From SURF-43 sp964628985 (lineage in GTDB: Bacteria; Chloroflexota; Dehalococcoidia; UBA2979), in assembly GCA_964628985.1 (NCBI GenBank), contig CAZVNJ010000011.1, forward strand, positions 1 through 64,000: DNA of 64,000 nt. Direction: 5' to 3'. Both the position numbers and the translations under genes were made by a program. Numbering within the stretch: position 1 is the first letter of the stretch; each line of letters starts with the position of its first letter. The notes below the pieces were generated by a model. The model searched no databases. It saw only the letters and a list, made by a program, of their open reading frames with translations, and was not told the DNA's origin. This document shows positions 20,131-28,700 of this stretch, one piece after another.

Positions 20131-20367
20131 ATGAAGTCTCATCACCTCATCGTCGGTGCGGGCGCAATCCTCGGAGTGATCGTGGGCGCGTTGATCTGGC
20201 AGACGCAGCCGGCGTTCCTCGGGTGGGTCTTCGGCCTTGGACTGGGCCTGCTCGGTGGCGCGTTCACCGCGGCGATCTCGAGCGGGACGGCGCTGGGCGG
20301 CGGAGCGAAGCGCACACGACGGGAACGCGAGTGGCTGCTGCGCGGCGACGACGAGGACGAGCGGTAG
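20131..20367 (+). CDS. Small two-helix membrane protein
   Basis: This 78-residue protein has two hydrophobic segments (about 6-23 and 29-48) with many Gly/Ala residues, and a charged C-terminal tail rich in Arg, Glu and Asp. It starts nine bases after the pyrK stop and may be the last gene of the operon. A TAGCGT hexamer exactly six bases before the ATG also fits the leaderless pattern, but its first three bases are the pyrK stop codon. No family is recognised. Confidence 0.6.
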   Translation: MKSHHLIVGAGAILGVIVGALIWQTQPAFLGWVFGLGLGLLGGAFTAAISSGTALGGGAKRTRREREWLLRGDDEDER

Positions 20368-20386
20368 TGCTGAGCCTCGGTGGCTC

Positions 20387-21514
20387 CTACGAGACGAGCC
20401 ACTCTGCGTGGCGGTCCAGCTGCAGGTAGCGGTCTGCCAGCGCACGCATCTCGAGGGACGTCGACCCGAGGAATGCGACGACCTCCACGTGCACACCATC
20501 CCCCTGCACGGACTCCACGGCGCGCGCGAAGTCTGCGTCACCGGAGACGATCGCGATGATGTCCACGCGCTCCGCGATGTGCACCATGTCGATCGCCATC
20601 TCGACGTCGAAGTTGCCCTTGATCGAGCCGTCCGCGAAGCGCTTCAGCGGCTTGGTAACGATGCGGTAGTCGTACGGCACGAACGGCGCGACGAATTTCT
20701 GCTGCTGCACCGGCTCACGTGGGTCGTCCGAGATGGGGCAGTACGCCGTCGCGCGCACCAGCTCGCGGCCCTCGCGCAACATGTCGAGCAGGCGCCCCAT
20801 GTGGACCGTACGGCCATTCTCCACGCCGTACATGAGGTTGGGCACGTCTACGAAGACGGCAAGGCGCGGGCGATGGCCGCTCTTGTCCACCTGCTGCGCG
20901 AGGGTCAGCATTCCCGCTTTCAACTCAGCCAGGGTGACGCGCTGGGCCTCGACGAGGGCGCGCAGCCGCGCGATCTCCGTAGCGGTGCCGTCCGGGAGAC
21001 CGGTCGACGGAATCGCCACCGGCGTGGGCATCGAGGGCTCAGCCACCGGGGGCACTGGCGTTTCGGCTGGCGTCTCGTCGGTACGGCGGCGGCGACGCGA
21101 GACGACCCGGGGGGCTGCCTCGGCAGGGGCCGCGGCGGCCTCAGCGGGGGCGGCGGTCTCGGACGCCTCGGCGGTCTCGGCGGCGCGTGTGCTCCGGCGA
21201 CGCCGGACGGCGGGTGCCGTCTCGGCCGGCGCTGCTGTGGCGGTGGCCTCGGCGGGCGCCTCCGCGGCCGCGGCACGCGAGCGACGCGGTCGAGCGGGCC
21301 GTTCGGCCGTGTCTGGGTCTCCCGCCGGCTTACTGGCAGCGCGTCGTGGCTTGGCGGCTGGCTTCTCGGCAGCGGCCGGTTTCGCCGCAGGCTTGGCGGC
21401 CGCCGTGTCCGGGCGGCGGCGACCCGCGATCATCGACCCAGCGAGCGTCGAGCGCGTGCGCGAGGGCGTGCCTTCGTCGGCGGCGGCCAGCACCATCAAC
21501 GTCTCGTGGCTCAT
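20387..21514 (-). CDS. NYN-domain (LabA/DUF88-like) putative RNase with Ala/Pro/Arg-rich N-terminus
   Basis: This is a 375-residue protein. Residues ~215-375 form a NYN/PIN-like domain with the expected acidic positions in RLAVFVDVPNLMYG, KGNFDVEMAIDMVHIAE and AIVSGDADFARAVE. Such domains are metal-dependent RNases or RNA binders. The first ~190 residues are low complexity (Ala, Pro, Arg, Glu, Thr) with RRRRS-like basic patches and are probably disordered. The ATG overlaps the stop of the Mrp-like gene (ATGA), so the pair is translationally coupled. The RNA target is unknown. Confidence 0.83.
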   Translation of the reverse strand: MSHETLMVLAAADEGTPSRTRSTLAGSMIAGRRRPDTAAAKPAAKPAAAEKPAAKPRRAASKPAGDPDTAERPARPRRSRAAAAEAPAEATATAAPAETAPAVRRRRSTRAAETAEASETAAPAEAAAAPAEAAPRVVSRRRRRTDETPAETPVPPVAEPSMPTPVAIPSTGLPDGTATEIARLRALVEAQRVTLAELKAGMLTLAQQVDKSGHRPRLAVFVDVPNLMYGVENGRTVHMGRLLDMLREGRELVRATAYCPISDDPREPVQQQKFVAPFVPYDYRIVTKPLKRFADGSIKGNFDVEMAIDMVHIAERVDIIAIVSGDADFARAVESVQGDGVHVEVVAFLGSTSLEMRALADRYLQLDRHAEWLVS

Positions 21515-22551
21515 CGGACACCTGCCTCACCGGCGAACTGAAGGACGGAACAACGGGCTGCCACCTGCTCTGCGAGGTGGACGAATGAGCGGGCGATCTC
21601 AGACTCCGGATGCCCGGCGACCACTGGGACGCCGGTGTCGCCGCCCTCGCGGATCCGCGCGTCAAGCGGCAATTCGCCAAGAAACTCCAGGCCCAGGTCA
21701 TCCGCCGCCTGGCGTGCACCGCCACGGCCGAAGATGTCGCTGCTCATGTTTTCCACGATGCCGAATACGGGGATCCCGAGACGGTCGAACATCGCAACCG
21801 CCTTCTGCGCGTCCTCGATCGACACTTTGGAGGGCGTGGAGACGATCACCGCACCGGCGATCAGCGCATCCTGCGCCATCGACATCGATGCGTCCGAGGT
21901 ACCGGGCGGCAGGTCGATAATCAGGTAGTCGAGGTCCCCCCAGTCGACGTCATGCATCAACTGACGGACACCGGTGCCGATCATCGGCCCGCGCCAGACG
22001 ACGGGCGTCCCCTTCGGCAGCACGAACCCAATGGAGACGGCCTTGATCCCGAACGTCTCCACCGCCCGCAGCCCGTTCTGGCCGGAGGCTTGCAGCCCGC
22101 CTTCGATGCCAAGCATTGTCGGGATATTCGGGCCGGTAATGTCGGCGTCGAGGAGGCCGACGGTGGCGCCCAGGCGGGCGAGCGCGACGGCCAGGTTGAC
22201 GGAGACACTGGACTTGCCGACGCCTCCCTTGTTGGAGGCCACAGCGATGACGTTGCGGACGCCCTCAATCTTCTTCGGGCCGTCCGGCCGGCTAGTGGTG
22301 CGGACCTCGGCGCCCCAGTCGATCTGGACATCGCTGACGCCAATGCCGCCCAGGGCATTGCGGACATCCCGGTCAATCGTCTCCCGCAGAGGACAGGCGG
22401 GCGTCGTCAGGACGACGGAGAACCGGACGGTGGAACCTTCGATGGAGAGGTCCCGGACCATATTCAGGGAAACAATGTCGCGGTGGAGCTCCGGATCGTT
22501 CACGGTCCGGAGCGCCGCAAGTACGGCGTTCTGATCAGCCAAGTTGGCCAT
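21511..22551 (-). CDS. Mrp/ApbC-type P-loop ATPase with N-terminal DUF59 (MIP18) domain
   Basis: This is a 346-residue protein. An N-terminal DUF59 domain (VNDPELHRDIVSLNMVRDL) is followed by the deviant Walker A VASNKGGVGKSSVSVNLAVAL (about residue 108). The Walker B region is DYLIIDLPPGTSDASMSM. Mrp proteins are Fe-S cluster carriers. Here the stretch that normally holds the C-terminal CxxC cluster ligand is absent: GIVENMS runs straight into SDIFGRGGARQ. Whether it still carries clusters is open. It is co-translated with a NYN-domain gene. Confidence 0.9.
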   Translation of the reverse strand: MANLADQNAVLAALRTVNDPELHRDIVSLNMVRDLSIEGSTVRFSVVLTTPACPLRETIDRDVRNALGGIGVSDVQIDWGAEVRTTSRPDGPKKIEGVRNVIAVASNKGGVGKSSVSVNLAVALARLGATVGLLDADITGPNIPTMLGIEGGLQASGQNGLRAVETFGIKAVSIGFVLPKGTPVVWRGPMIGTGVRQLMHDVDWGDLDYLIIDLPPGTSDASMSMAQDALIAGAVIVSTPSKVSIEDAQKAVAMFDRLGIPVFGIVENMSSDIFGRGGARQAADDLGLEFLGELPLDARIREGGDTGVPVVAGHPESEIARSFVHLAEQVAARCSVLQFAGEAGVR

Positions 22552-22803
22552 TCCTTACGGGTGGGAGGGGACGGATCCACGCGCCACTGAGGCGCGAAGG
22601 GAACCTTGCCCGGCTCGCCAGCGTTCTGCCTGTACCACCGGTCAGCGGGAGGTGGAGTCACCTCACCGGGCCGAAACGGGGTTGTCTGGAGTATAGGCCG
22701 GTGTCCGTCTACGGGCCCGCCGGATTCCGGGAGTCCTGATTGGTGCCAGATCGCCCTTCACGGCGAATTGACGCACTTTTACACTTTTTTAGCACAAAAA
22801 GGT
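22552..22803. other. Divergent intergenic region
   Basis: About 250 bases between the Mrp-like gene and the promoter of the small zinc-ribbon gene. No coding region is supported. It holds a conspicuously AT-rich patch near 22774-22805 with an imperfect inverted repeat (CTTTTT / AAAAAG), unusual in this GC-rich sequence. Nothing else is recognised. Confidence 0.5.
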
Positions 22804-22832
22804 TTGACCGTTGGTGGGCCCCGTCGCATGAT
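22804..22832 (+). promoter_or_regulatory. Promoter of the small zinc-ribbon gene
   Basis: -35 TTGACC (22804-22809), 17-base spacer, -10 CATGAT (22827-22832). Transcription would start near 22839, giving a leader of about 92 bases. Confidence 0.55.
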
Positions 22833-22838
22833 CCACAC

Positions 22839-22930
22839 CTAGCCGGTACGGCCCGGTTGGAGGCGGGAAGCCCGCCAACTCCGATGACGGCGACGCTGGC
22901 TACGGTCGCCGGCGAAAGTGAGAGAGCCCC
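22839..22930 (+). promoter_or_regulatory. Structured 5' leader (candidate cis-regulatory RNA)
   Basis: Three consecutive hairpins fill the leader: GCCG/CGGC at 22842-22852; GTTG-GAG-GCGGG/CCCGC-CAAC at 22856-22879 with a three-base bulge; and CGGCGAC/GTCGCCG at 22888-22911 with a ten-base loop. A purine-rich GAAAGTGAGAGAG follows just before the ATG. It matches no riboswitch class that I can name. Confidence 0.45.
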
Positions 22931-23212
22931 ATGCCTCGTGCAGCAAGCACCAAGCAGCAACCCGCCCCCGCCCCGGCGCCCCAGGCCGAGACGGTGTCCG
23001 GCGGCCCCAAGTGCGTCCACCACTGGGCGATCGAAACCCCCAACGGCCGCGAGAGCGAAGGCGTCTGCAAGCGCTGTGGCACTCGTCGCTCGTTCTCCAA
23101 CTCGAACGACTCCGTGATGTGGGAGCAGACGAACACCCTCCGCAACGACCTGAACCGTGGCGGATGGCGCTCGTCCAAGTTGAATGAAGTCGCCCTGGCT
23201 GACGAGGCGTAA
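22931..23212 (+). CDS. Small zinc-ribbon-like protein
   Basis: This 93-residue protein has a Pro/Ala/Gln-rich first 25 residues. Then comes a compact motif with Cys28, His30/His31, Cys46 and Cys49 (KCVHHWAIE ... GVCKRCGTRRSF), which looks like a C-x-H...C-x2-C zinc site. The C-terminal half is polar and helical. No catalytic residues are visible, and a nucleic-acid or protein-binding role is only a guess. It has its own promoter, a structured leader and a strong terminator, so it is a monocistronic, probably abundant, transcript. Confidence 0.78.
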   Translation: MPRAASTKQQPAPAPAPQAETVSGGPKCVHHWAIETPNGRESEGVCKRCGTRRSFSNSNDSVMWEQTNTLRNDLNRGGWRSSKLNEVALADEA

Positions 23213-23236
23213 GCCCGCAGCCGCGGTGTCGTGACA

Positions 23237-23262
23237 GGGGCGCCCGGCGGGCGCCCCTCTTT
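23237..23262 (+). terminator. Intrinsic terminator of the zinc-ribbon gene
   Basis: GGGGCGCCC (23237-23245) pairs perfectly with GGGCGCCCC (23249-23257) around a GGC loop, followed by TCTTT. Confidence 0.75.
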
Positions 23263-23295
23263 GCGCCGTGTGCGAGGCGTTCCGGCACGCGACGG

Positions 23296-23301
23296 TATGA
23301 T
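23296..23301 (+). promoter_or_regulatory. -10 box for pyrD
   Basis: TATGAT, about 30 bases before the GTG start of pyrD and just after the upstream terminator. No convincing -35 was seen at 16-18 bases. Confidence 0.4.
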
Positions 23302-23331
23302 GCTGGTACCGCCCACCGAAGGGACCAGCAG

Positions 23332-24261
23332 GTGGACCTCAGCGTCAACCTCGCCCCGCACCACAAGGTCGAGTTGCGTCTCCGCAACCCGATCATGACC
23401 GCCTCTGGCACCTTTTCCAACGGCCTCGAAGTCGCCAAGCATTACGACGTCGAGCGGCTCGGTGCCATCGTTTCCAAGGGGACCACGCTGAAGCCGCGCC
23501 GCGGCAACGGTGTTCCGCGCACCGTGGAGACCGCGGCAGGGATGATCAACGCGATCGGGTTTCAGAACATCGGCGTCAGCGCACTGATCTCCCAGATCGC
23601 GCCGGTCTGGGAGAAATGGGCAGTGCCCGCGATCGTGAACATCATGGGCGAGACACTGGAGGAGTACGGCACCCTCGCCGCCCGCCTCGACGGCGTCCCA
23701 GGCGTCGCCGGCCTTGAAGTGAACGTCTCCTGCCCGAACGTCGAAGCGGGGGGGATCGAGTTCGGACAGGACCCGCGCGCGGCGGCTTCGGTGGTGCGTG
23801 AGGTTGCCGCGAACACCTCGCTCCCCTTCCTGGTGAAGCTCACTCCCAACGTGAACGACATCCGGCAAATCGCACGGGCCGTCGAGGACGCCGGGGCGCA
23901 GGGCATCACCGTGATGAACACGGTCCCCGCTCTGGCAATTGACGTGAAGCGCCGCCGCCCGGTCCTTGCCAACGTCTTCGGCGGGCTTTCCGGGCCCGCG
24001 ATCAAGCCGATCGCCCTGCGGCAGGTCTATCTCGCTTCATCCGTCGTGGAGTTCCCGGTGGTCGCTTCCGGCGGCGCAATGACCGGCGAAGACGTGGTGG
24101 AGTTCATCATGGCCGGGGCGACCGCCGTCCAGGTCGGCACGGCGTCATTCCTCGATCCCTCGGCTCCCTGGCGGATCCTCGATGAACTCGAGACATGGTG
24201 CGCCGCCGAGGGGCTGCGCGACCTCGACGAGATCCGAGGCATCGCGCGCCGCCGCGACTGA
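23332..24261 (+). CDS. pyrD: Dihydroorotate dehydrogenase, class 1B catalytic subunit
   Basis: This 309-residue FMN enzyme oxidises dihydroorotate to orotate. The active-site loop LEVNVSCPNVEAGG has the catalytic Cys of class 1 enzymes. FVKLTPN-like PFLVKLTPNVNDI, INAIGFQNIGV and GGAMTGEDVVEFIMAGATAV fit the class 1B family that works with PyrK. It starts with GTG behind GAAGGGA. It has its own promoter and terminator-separated neighbour, away from the main pyr operon. Confidence 0.95.
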   Translation: MDLSVNLAPHHKVELRLRNPIMTASGTFSNGLEVAKHYDVERLGAIVSKGTTLKPRRGNGVPRTVETAAGMINAIGFQNIGVSALISQIAPVWEKWAVPAIVNIMGETLEEYGTLAARLDGVPGVAGLEVNVSCPNVEAGGIEFGQDPRAAASVVREVAANTSLPFLVKLTPNVNDIRQIARAVEDAGAQGITVMNTVPALAIDVKRRRPVLANVFGGLSGPAIKPIALRQVYLASSVVEFPVVASGGAMTGEDVVEFIMAGATAVQVGTASFLDPSAPWRILDELETWCAAEGLRDLDEIRGIARRRD

Positions 24262-24424
24262 CTGGGGTCGCCTCGGCCTGATGTGTCACGGAACCGTCAG
24301 ATAAGCGGCGTCCGCCCTTACTTCTCACCGATGCGCCTTCGGCCTTGGGCCACCTACGATGTGTATGTCGAGGGTGAATGGCGGCCGAATCGACCGTCGC
24401 TCCCGCACCCGAAACGAGTGGACC

Positions 24425-25252
24425 ATGCCACCCACTGGCGCAGACATTGCCGCACGGGCGGTAATCGAACATCCGCTGCCCGCCGTCTTCTACCAGTTGC
24501 TGACCCTCAACGAGACCGTGCCCGGGGCAGAGGCCGCCCTTCCGCACATCATTCGCCTGGACCCTGAACTCGAGGCGCGGATGCGCTCCGTCTCCCGGGC
24601 GCAGGCTCCCTGGGCTGAACGCACCGCCGACCGCAGCCTCGAGCAGGGCATCGCCGCTCTCGGATTCCGCCGTGTGCACTCGGCGGCACTGATGATCTCC
24701 ACGATCAAGGCGCTTCCGATCGAGACCACTGCGTTCGACTACCTCGACTTCTGGCGATACTCGGTGGCGGTCGCGTACATCTCGGCCTCGCTCGGGTATG
24801 CGCGGCGAGTAGAAGGACGCGAGTACGCCTATGCCGCGGGCCTGTTCCACGACATCGGTCGCCTGATCATGGAGGAGAGCGACCCCGAGGGTCTGTCGCT
24901 CGTACGGACGATCCAGATGCGAGGCGAGGTGCCGTGGCACGAGGTAGAACGGTCTGCGTTCGGGTTCAGCTCGATCGACCTTAGCCTTGAAATGGTCCGC
25001 GCCTGGCACCTCCCACCACCGCTGATCGACGCGATCTCCGGACTAGTGGAGCGGCGCCGTTCTGGGCTCGCCGGCACGCTTCGAGACGCGTCGCTTGCCG
25101 CCCGGGCTCTCCGATTCGCGACCTCGACCGGGCGGAAACAGGACCTGAGCGACGAGGTGATGCGACTCGTCGATCGCTATTACGGTGGGCCGGATGGTCT
25201 CCGCCTACGTGTGAATGCGCTGCTCGAGACGTCCATGATCGCGACCGTCTAA
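24425..25252 (+). CDS. HDOD-domain protein
   Basis: This 275-residue protein begins MPPTGADIAARAV. It contains the HDOD core with FYQLLTLNETVPGAEAALPHII, a central RRVHSAALMIST and the partly conserved metal-site motif AGLFHDIGRLIMEE (about residue 142). HDOD proteins are HD-related, usually non-catalytic signalling modules in c-di-GMP, motility or stress networks. A large GGDEF protein lies 500 bases downstream. Start choice: ATG 24425; an in-frame ATG at 24365 just after a TACGAT box is possible. Confidence 0.83.
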   Translation: MPPTGADIAARAVIEHPLPAVFYQLLTLNETVPGAEAALPHIIRLDPELEARMRSVSRAQAPWAERTADRSLEQGIAALGFRRVHSAALMISTIKALPIETTAFDYLDFWRYSVAVAYISASLGYARRVEGREYAYAAGLFHDIGRLIMEESDPEGLSLVRTIQMRGEVPWHEVERSAFGFSSIDLSLEMVRAWHLPPPLIDAISGLVERRRSGLAGTLRDASLAARALRFATSTGRKQDLSDEVMRLVDRYYGGPDGLRLRVNALLETSMIATV

Positions 25253-25323
25253 CCGACATCGTGGGCATCCCCTTCGATGAGACGGTGAACGTTGCGATCC
25301 CGCAATACGCCGAGGACCGTTTG

Positions 25324-25365
25324 TTGCTCGGACTCCGTAACCCGCGTGGGAATCTCCGAGCAACC
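25324..25365 (+). repeat. Perfect 10-bp inverted repeat (RNA hairpin candidate)
   Basis: GTTGCTCGGA (25324-25333) and TCCGAGCAAC (25356-25365) are exact complements. Inside lies a smaller CCC-GCGT-GGG hairpin. It sits 38 bases before the start of the Gln-rich peptide gene and 70 bases after the HDOD stop. It could terminate the HDOD message or fold as a leader of the peptide gene; there is no T run. Confidence 0.55.
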
Positions 25366-25403
25366 ACATCAGGGCCCCCGCGGCCCCACGTCAGGAGGAG
25401 ACT

Positions 25404-25556
25404 GTGACCAACGAACCGATGCGGAACCCGCAGCAGGGCGGCCAGCAGGGTCAGGGCGACGAGCAACAGGGCGCGCGCCAGGGCCAGCAGGGTGGTCAGC
25501 AGGGCCAGGGTGGTCAGCAGGGCCAGCAGGAGCAGGAGCGCCAGCAGCAGCGTTAA
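25404..25556 (+). CDS. Gln/Gly-rich 50-residue peptide
   Basis: The frame starts with GTG five bases after an ideal AGGAGG and ends with TAA just before a perfect intrinsic terminator. The 50 residues are almost only Gln, Gly, Glu and Arg: repeats of QQGGQQGQ follow MTNEPMRNP, and the end is ERQQQR. This is a disordered, hydrophilic composition without signal peptide or cysteines. The start signals and the terminator make real translation likely. No family is recognised. Confidence 0.62.
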   Translation: MTNEPMRNPQQGGQQGQGDEQQGARQGQQGGQQGQGGQQGQQEQERQQQR

Positions 25557-25576
25557 GGCGCCGCCGCTGTGTTCAG

Positions 25577-25607
25577 GGCCCGCATGCCAAGTGGCATGCG
25601 GGCCTTT
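25577..25607 (+). terminator. Strong intrinsic terminator after the Gln-rich peptide gene
   Basis: Thirteen perfect base pairs (25577-25589 with 25592-25604) around a two-base AG loop, then TTTCTGTT. It separates the peptide gene from tRNA-Pro. Confidence 0.82.
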
Positions 25608-25642
25608 CTGTTCTCCTGGCGGACTGCAACGCGTCCCACCGG

Positions 25643-25648
25643 TAAGAT
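25643..25648 (+). promoter_or_regulatory. -10 box for tRNA-Pro
   Basis: TAAGAT nine bases before the mature tRNA 5' end. No convincing -35 was seen. Confidence 0.4.
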
Positions 25649-25657
25649 GACGCTCGT

Positions 25658-25734
25658 CGGGGCGTAGCTCAGCCTGGCAGAGCGCTGCGTTTGGGACGCA
25701 GAGGCCCGCGGTTCGAATCCGCGCGCCCCGACCA
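25658..25734 (+). tRNA. tRNA-Pro(UGG)
   Basis: A 77-base cloverleaf with acceptor stem CGGGGCG/CGCCCCG, D-arm GTAGCTCAGCCTGGCAGAGC, anticodon stem CTGCG/CGCAG around loop TTTGGGA (anticodon TGG), T-arm GCGGTTCGAATCCGC, and an encoded 3' CCA. Confidence 0.96.
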
Positions 25735-25752
25735 CCCCACCACCCGTACGGC

Positions 25753-28700
25753 TCAGGCCGCCTCTTCCACGGCGTCCCGTCGCTCACCTACTTCCTCGCG
25801 GATCGCGTCTCGCAAGGCGCACCAGGCCTCCTCGGCCGGCCCGCCCGCCGCCGCTTCGGCACGCGCCTGCACTCGGGCGGCCAGGTCGCTCAGCGGCGTG
25901 CCGAGGAACTTGCGTTCCCATGCCGCCGAGATCGCCATCGGGATCACCGACCGCACCCAGAATCGGCCCGCCTCGATCGCCTCCCACTCGCCACGCAACC
26001 CCTGCACGAAGTGGGCGGCCAGCCGGCTGTCCGAGTGCCGAAGGGGCGACTCGATCCGGTTCGAGCACTCGAGCGGCACCAGCATGCGTGCCTGAGTAAG
26101 CAGACCTGGCCTCTGGCCCATCCGCGTGCCCGCGGCCACAACCCAGTGCTGAGCCAGGCCAGCAGCCGCCCGTTCCTCAGCGGTCGCGCCCGCCAGGAGA
26201 GACCGTGCGATGGATTCCACCAGGCGCCCGCTGCGGGAGCGGACGTACGCCGGCGTCCGGTCCGCGGAGTGCTCGCCGTCCACCTCCGCTACTCGGGTGC
26301 GCGCGCCTCCGGCAAACTTCGCCTCGTACATTGCCTGGTCCGCCGCATGCAGGACGTCCACTGGGACGGTGCCGTGCAGCGGCGCGGCCGCGATCCCGAT
26401 CGATACAGCCACACGAGTCGGCGACCCCTCAATCTCGAGGTGGGCATCGGTCAATGCGGAATGGACGCGCTCCGCCACGCGTTCCGCCGCGTCAATTCCG
26501 GTACCTTCGAGGAGGACCACGAACTCGTCGCCGCCGGTCCGTGCGACAAAGTCCTGGTCGCGGCACGCAGCCCGCAGCTCGCGCGCGACGATCCGAATCA
26601 GCCGGTCACCGGCCTCATGTCCCAGGCTGTCGTTGAACGCCTTCAGGCTGTCCATGTCGACCACGAGGAGGGTGCTCTCCCCCCCACGGCCACTGAAGCC
26701 CGCCACACTGTGCTCAAGCCGTTCCTGGAGGTAGCGATAGTTGGGCAGTCCGGTCAGCAGATCGTGGCGGGCGCCATACGCGGCCTGTTCATAGAGCCGC
26801 AACCGTTCGATCGTCACCCCTAGCAAGCCGGCAACTTCCTCGAGTGCATCGAGGTCTCCCGAGCGGTACCGTCCCGCCCCAGAATTCACGAGCACGAAGA
26901 CGGCGGCCGTCCGGGCGCCCTGCCGGACCGGCACTGCAGCCACTTCGACGGCGTCATCGCCTAGGACGCTCCAGTCCAGGTAGGCGTACTGCGGATCGTC
27001 CCGGCGGATCGCGACGGCTGCGCCCATGGCAACGGGGACCGAGACGATCGAGGACTCCAGCCAGGCGGCCTGCGCGGCCATCTCCTGTTCCGGGTAGGTT
27101 GCATATGGCTCCACGATCCGCTCGTCGTCGTCCAGAAGCAGCATGCACGATCGGTCGAACGGGATGAGCCAGCGCACTTCCTCGGCAAACGCGGCGAATG
27201 CCTCGCGCAGGCTTACGACAGAGGCCACAATCCTGGCGAGGTTGGAGAGCGCCTGGATGTGCTGTGCGCGTGCGGTCGCCTGCTGGTACAGGGCGGCTCC
27301 GTCTAGCGCCAGTGACAGCTGCTCAACGGCGCGCTCAACGATACGCACCTGCTCGTCGTCAAGGTCGCCGTCGAGGTCAATCGCGACAACGCCGAGCATC
27401 TGTCCCTTGGGGCGCATCGGGACCACGAGCCCGGTATGTGCCGGGGGCTCGGCGAATGCGGGGGCCGGATCGGTCGAAGCCCAGCGGAGCGGGGATCGGA
27501 TCGCGAACCAAGCGTGCGCCGCATCGCGCGGGTCCACGGTGCGCGGTGGAAGAGCGCGGCCGCGATCACCGAATGCGGGCACAGCATCGAGCATGCCAGC
27601 GTCATCCAGCCGGGCGATGTAGACGTGCCGGTACGGGACGAGCGTGGCGAGCGCCTGGGCGAAGCCGGCCTGGAGCCGCTCGGTGTCCGCGGACGACTGC
27701 ATCGTGCGGGCCACCTCGGCGAGTCCCGCGAGTTCCCGGATGCGCTGCTGCTGCAGCGCCTGGAGTTCCGCGGCTTCTACTTGCCGAGCGAGCGCGAAAG
27801 CGACACGCGAGAACGTGTCCGCCATCGTCTCATCCCAACCACTTCCGGTCCGCGACGCGGCCACGAGGACCCCCGCCAGTGACGCCTGACCCTGGTGGCC
27901 GGCGCGGTCCGCGGCGGCGTTCGGCCCGCGGCGGGCGATCACCGGGACCAGCAGGAGTGTCTCCGCCCCCATCCCGGCGAGGCGACCAGGAAGGGGCGTC
28001 TCCCCCCCAGGGCCCATCACCAGCGCCGTCGACCGGTCACGGACGAGGCCCACCATTGCGTGCGCGCTGTGCTTGATCCAGGACTCGCCCGTCGTCTGGC
28101 TCGACGCATAGGCACCGACCGTGACACGGCGCCCCGTCCGGTCCAGCGTCAGGAACGCCACTTCGGCCGCCTCCGTCTGCTGGGCCAATAACTGGAGGGC
28201 TGCGGCCGCCCCGTGGTCGGCCGGCCCGTCCGCCGTGAGAATGCGGACGATGTCGGCGATCATCCGCTCGCGCTGGGCGGTCGCAAGGACATCCCGGAAC
28301 AATCCCGCGTTCTCGAGCGCGACTCCGAGATCCCGCCCGATGATCAAGAGCAGATGCCGCTCGGCGTCTGTCCACTCGGAGCCCGTGCCACAGAGGGCCA
28401 GCGCACCAAGTTGCCGCCCCTTCGCGATGAGCGGCACCACGGCGAATGCCTCCCCCACCGCACCACGCACCTCGGCGCTCTCCGGGTCCGCTGAAGAGAG
28501 GGGCCGGCCGCTCTCCGCTACGGCGCGCAGGACGGAGACAGGGACCTGCGGAGCGTGCGCGTCCGCCGGGTCGACCGGGACCACCAGGTGAAACGCGCCG
28601 AGCACCCCTCCGCGCAGGTGATAGGCCTGGGCCGACCGCGCCCCCAGCAGGCGAGCGACCAGTCGAGCGGCACGCTCGAGTGCGGACGGGTCATCCATTG

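Noticed and set aside
22774..22805. AT-rich patch as an attachment site or insertion scar
   Set aside because: No integrase, no target duplication and no disrupted gene nearby. It is more likely part of a promoter or protein-binding region.
25404..25556. CAG/GGC triplet richness as a microsatellite
   Set aside because: The units are irregular and follow a good start signal, so it was treated as a coding low-complexity peptide rather than a DNA repeat.
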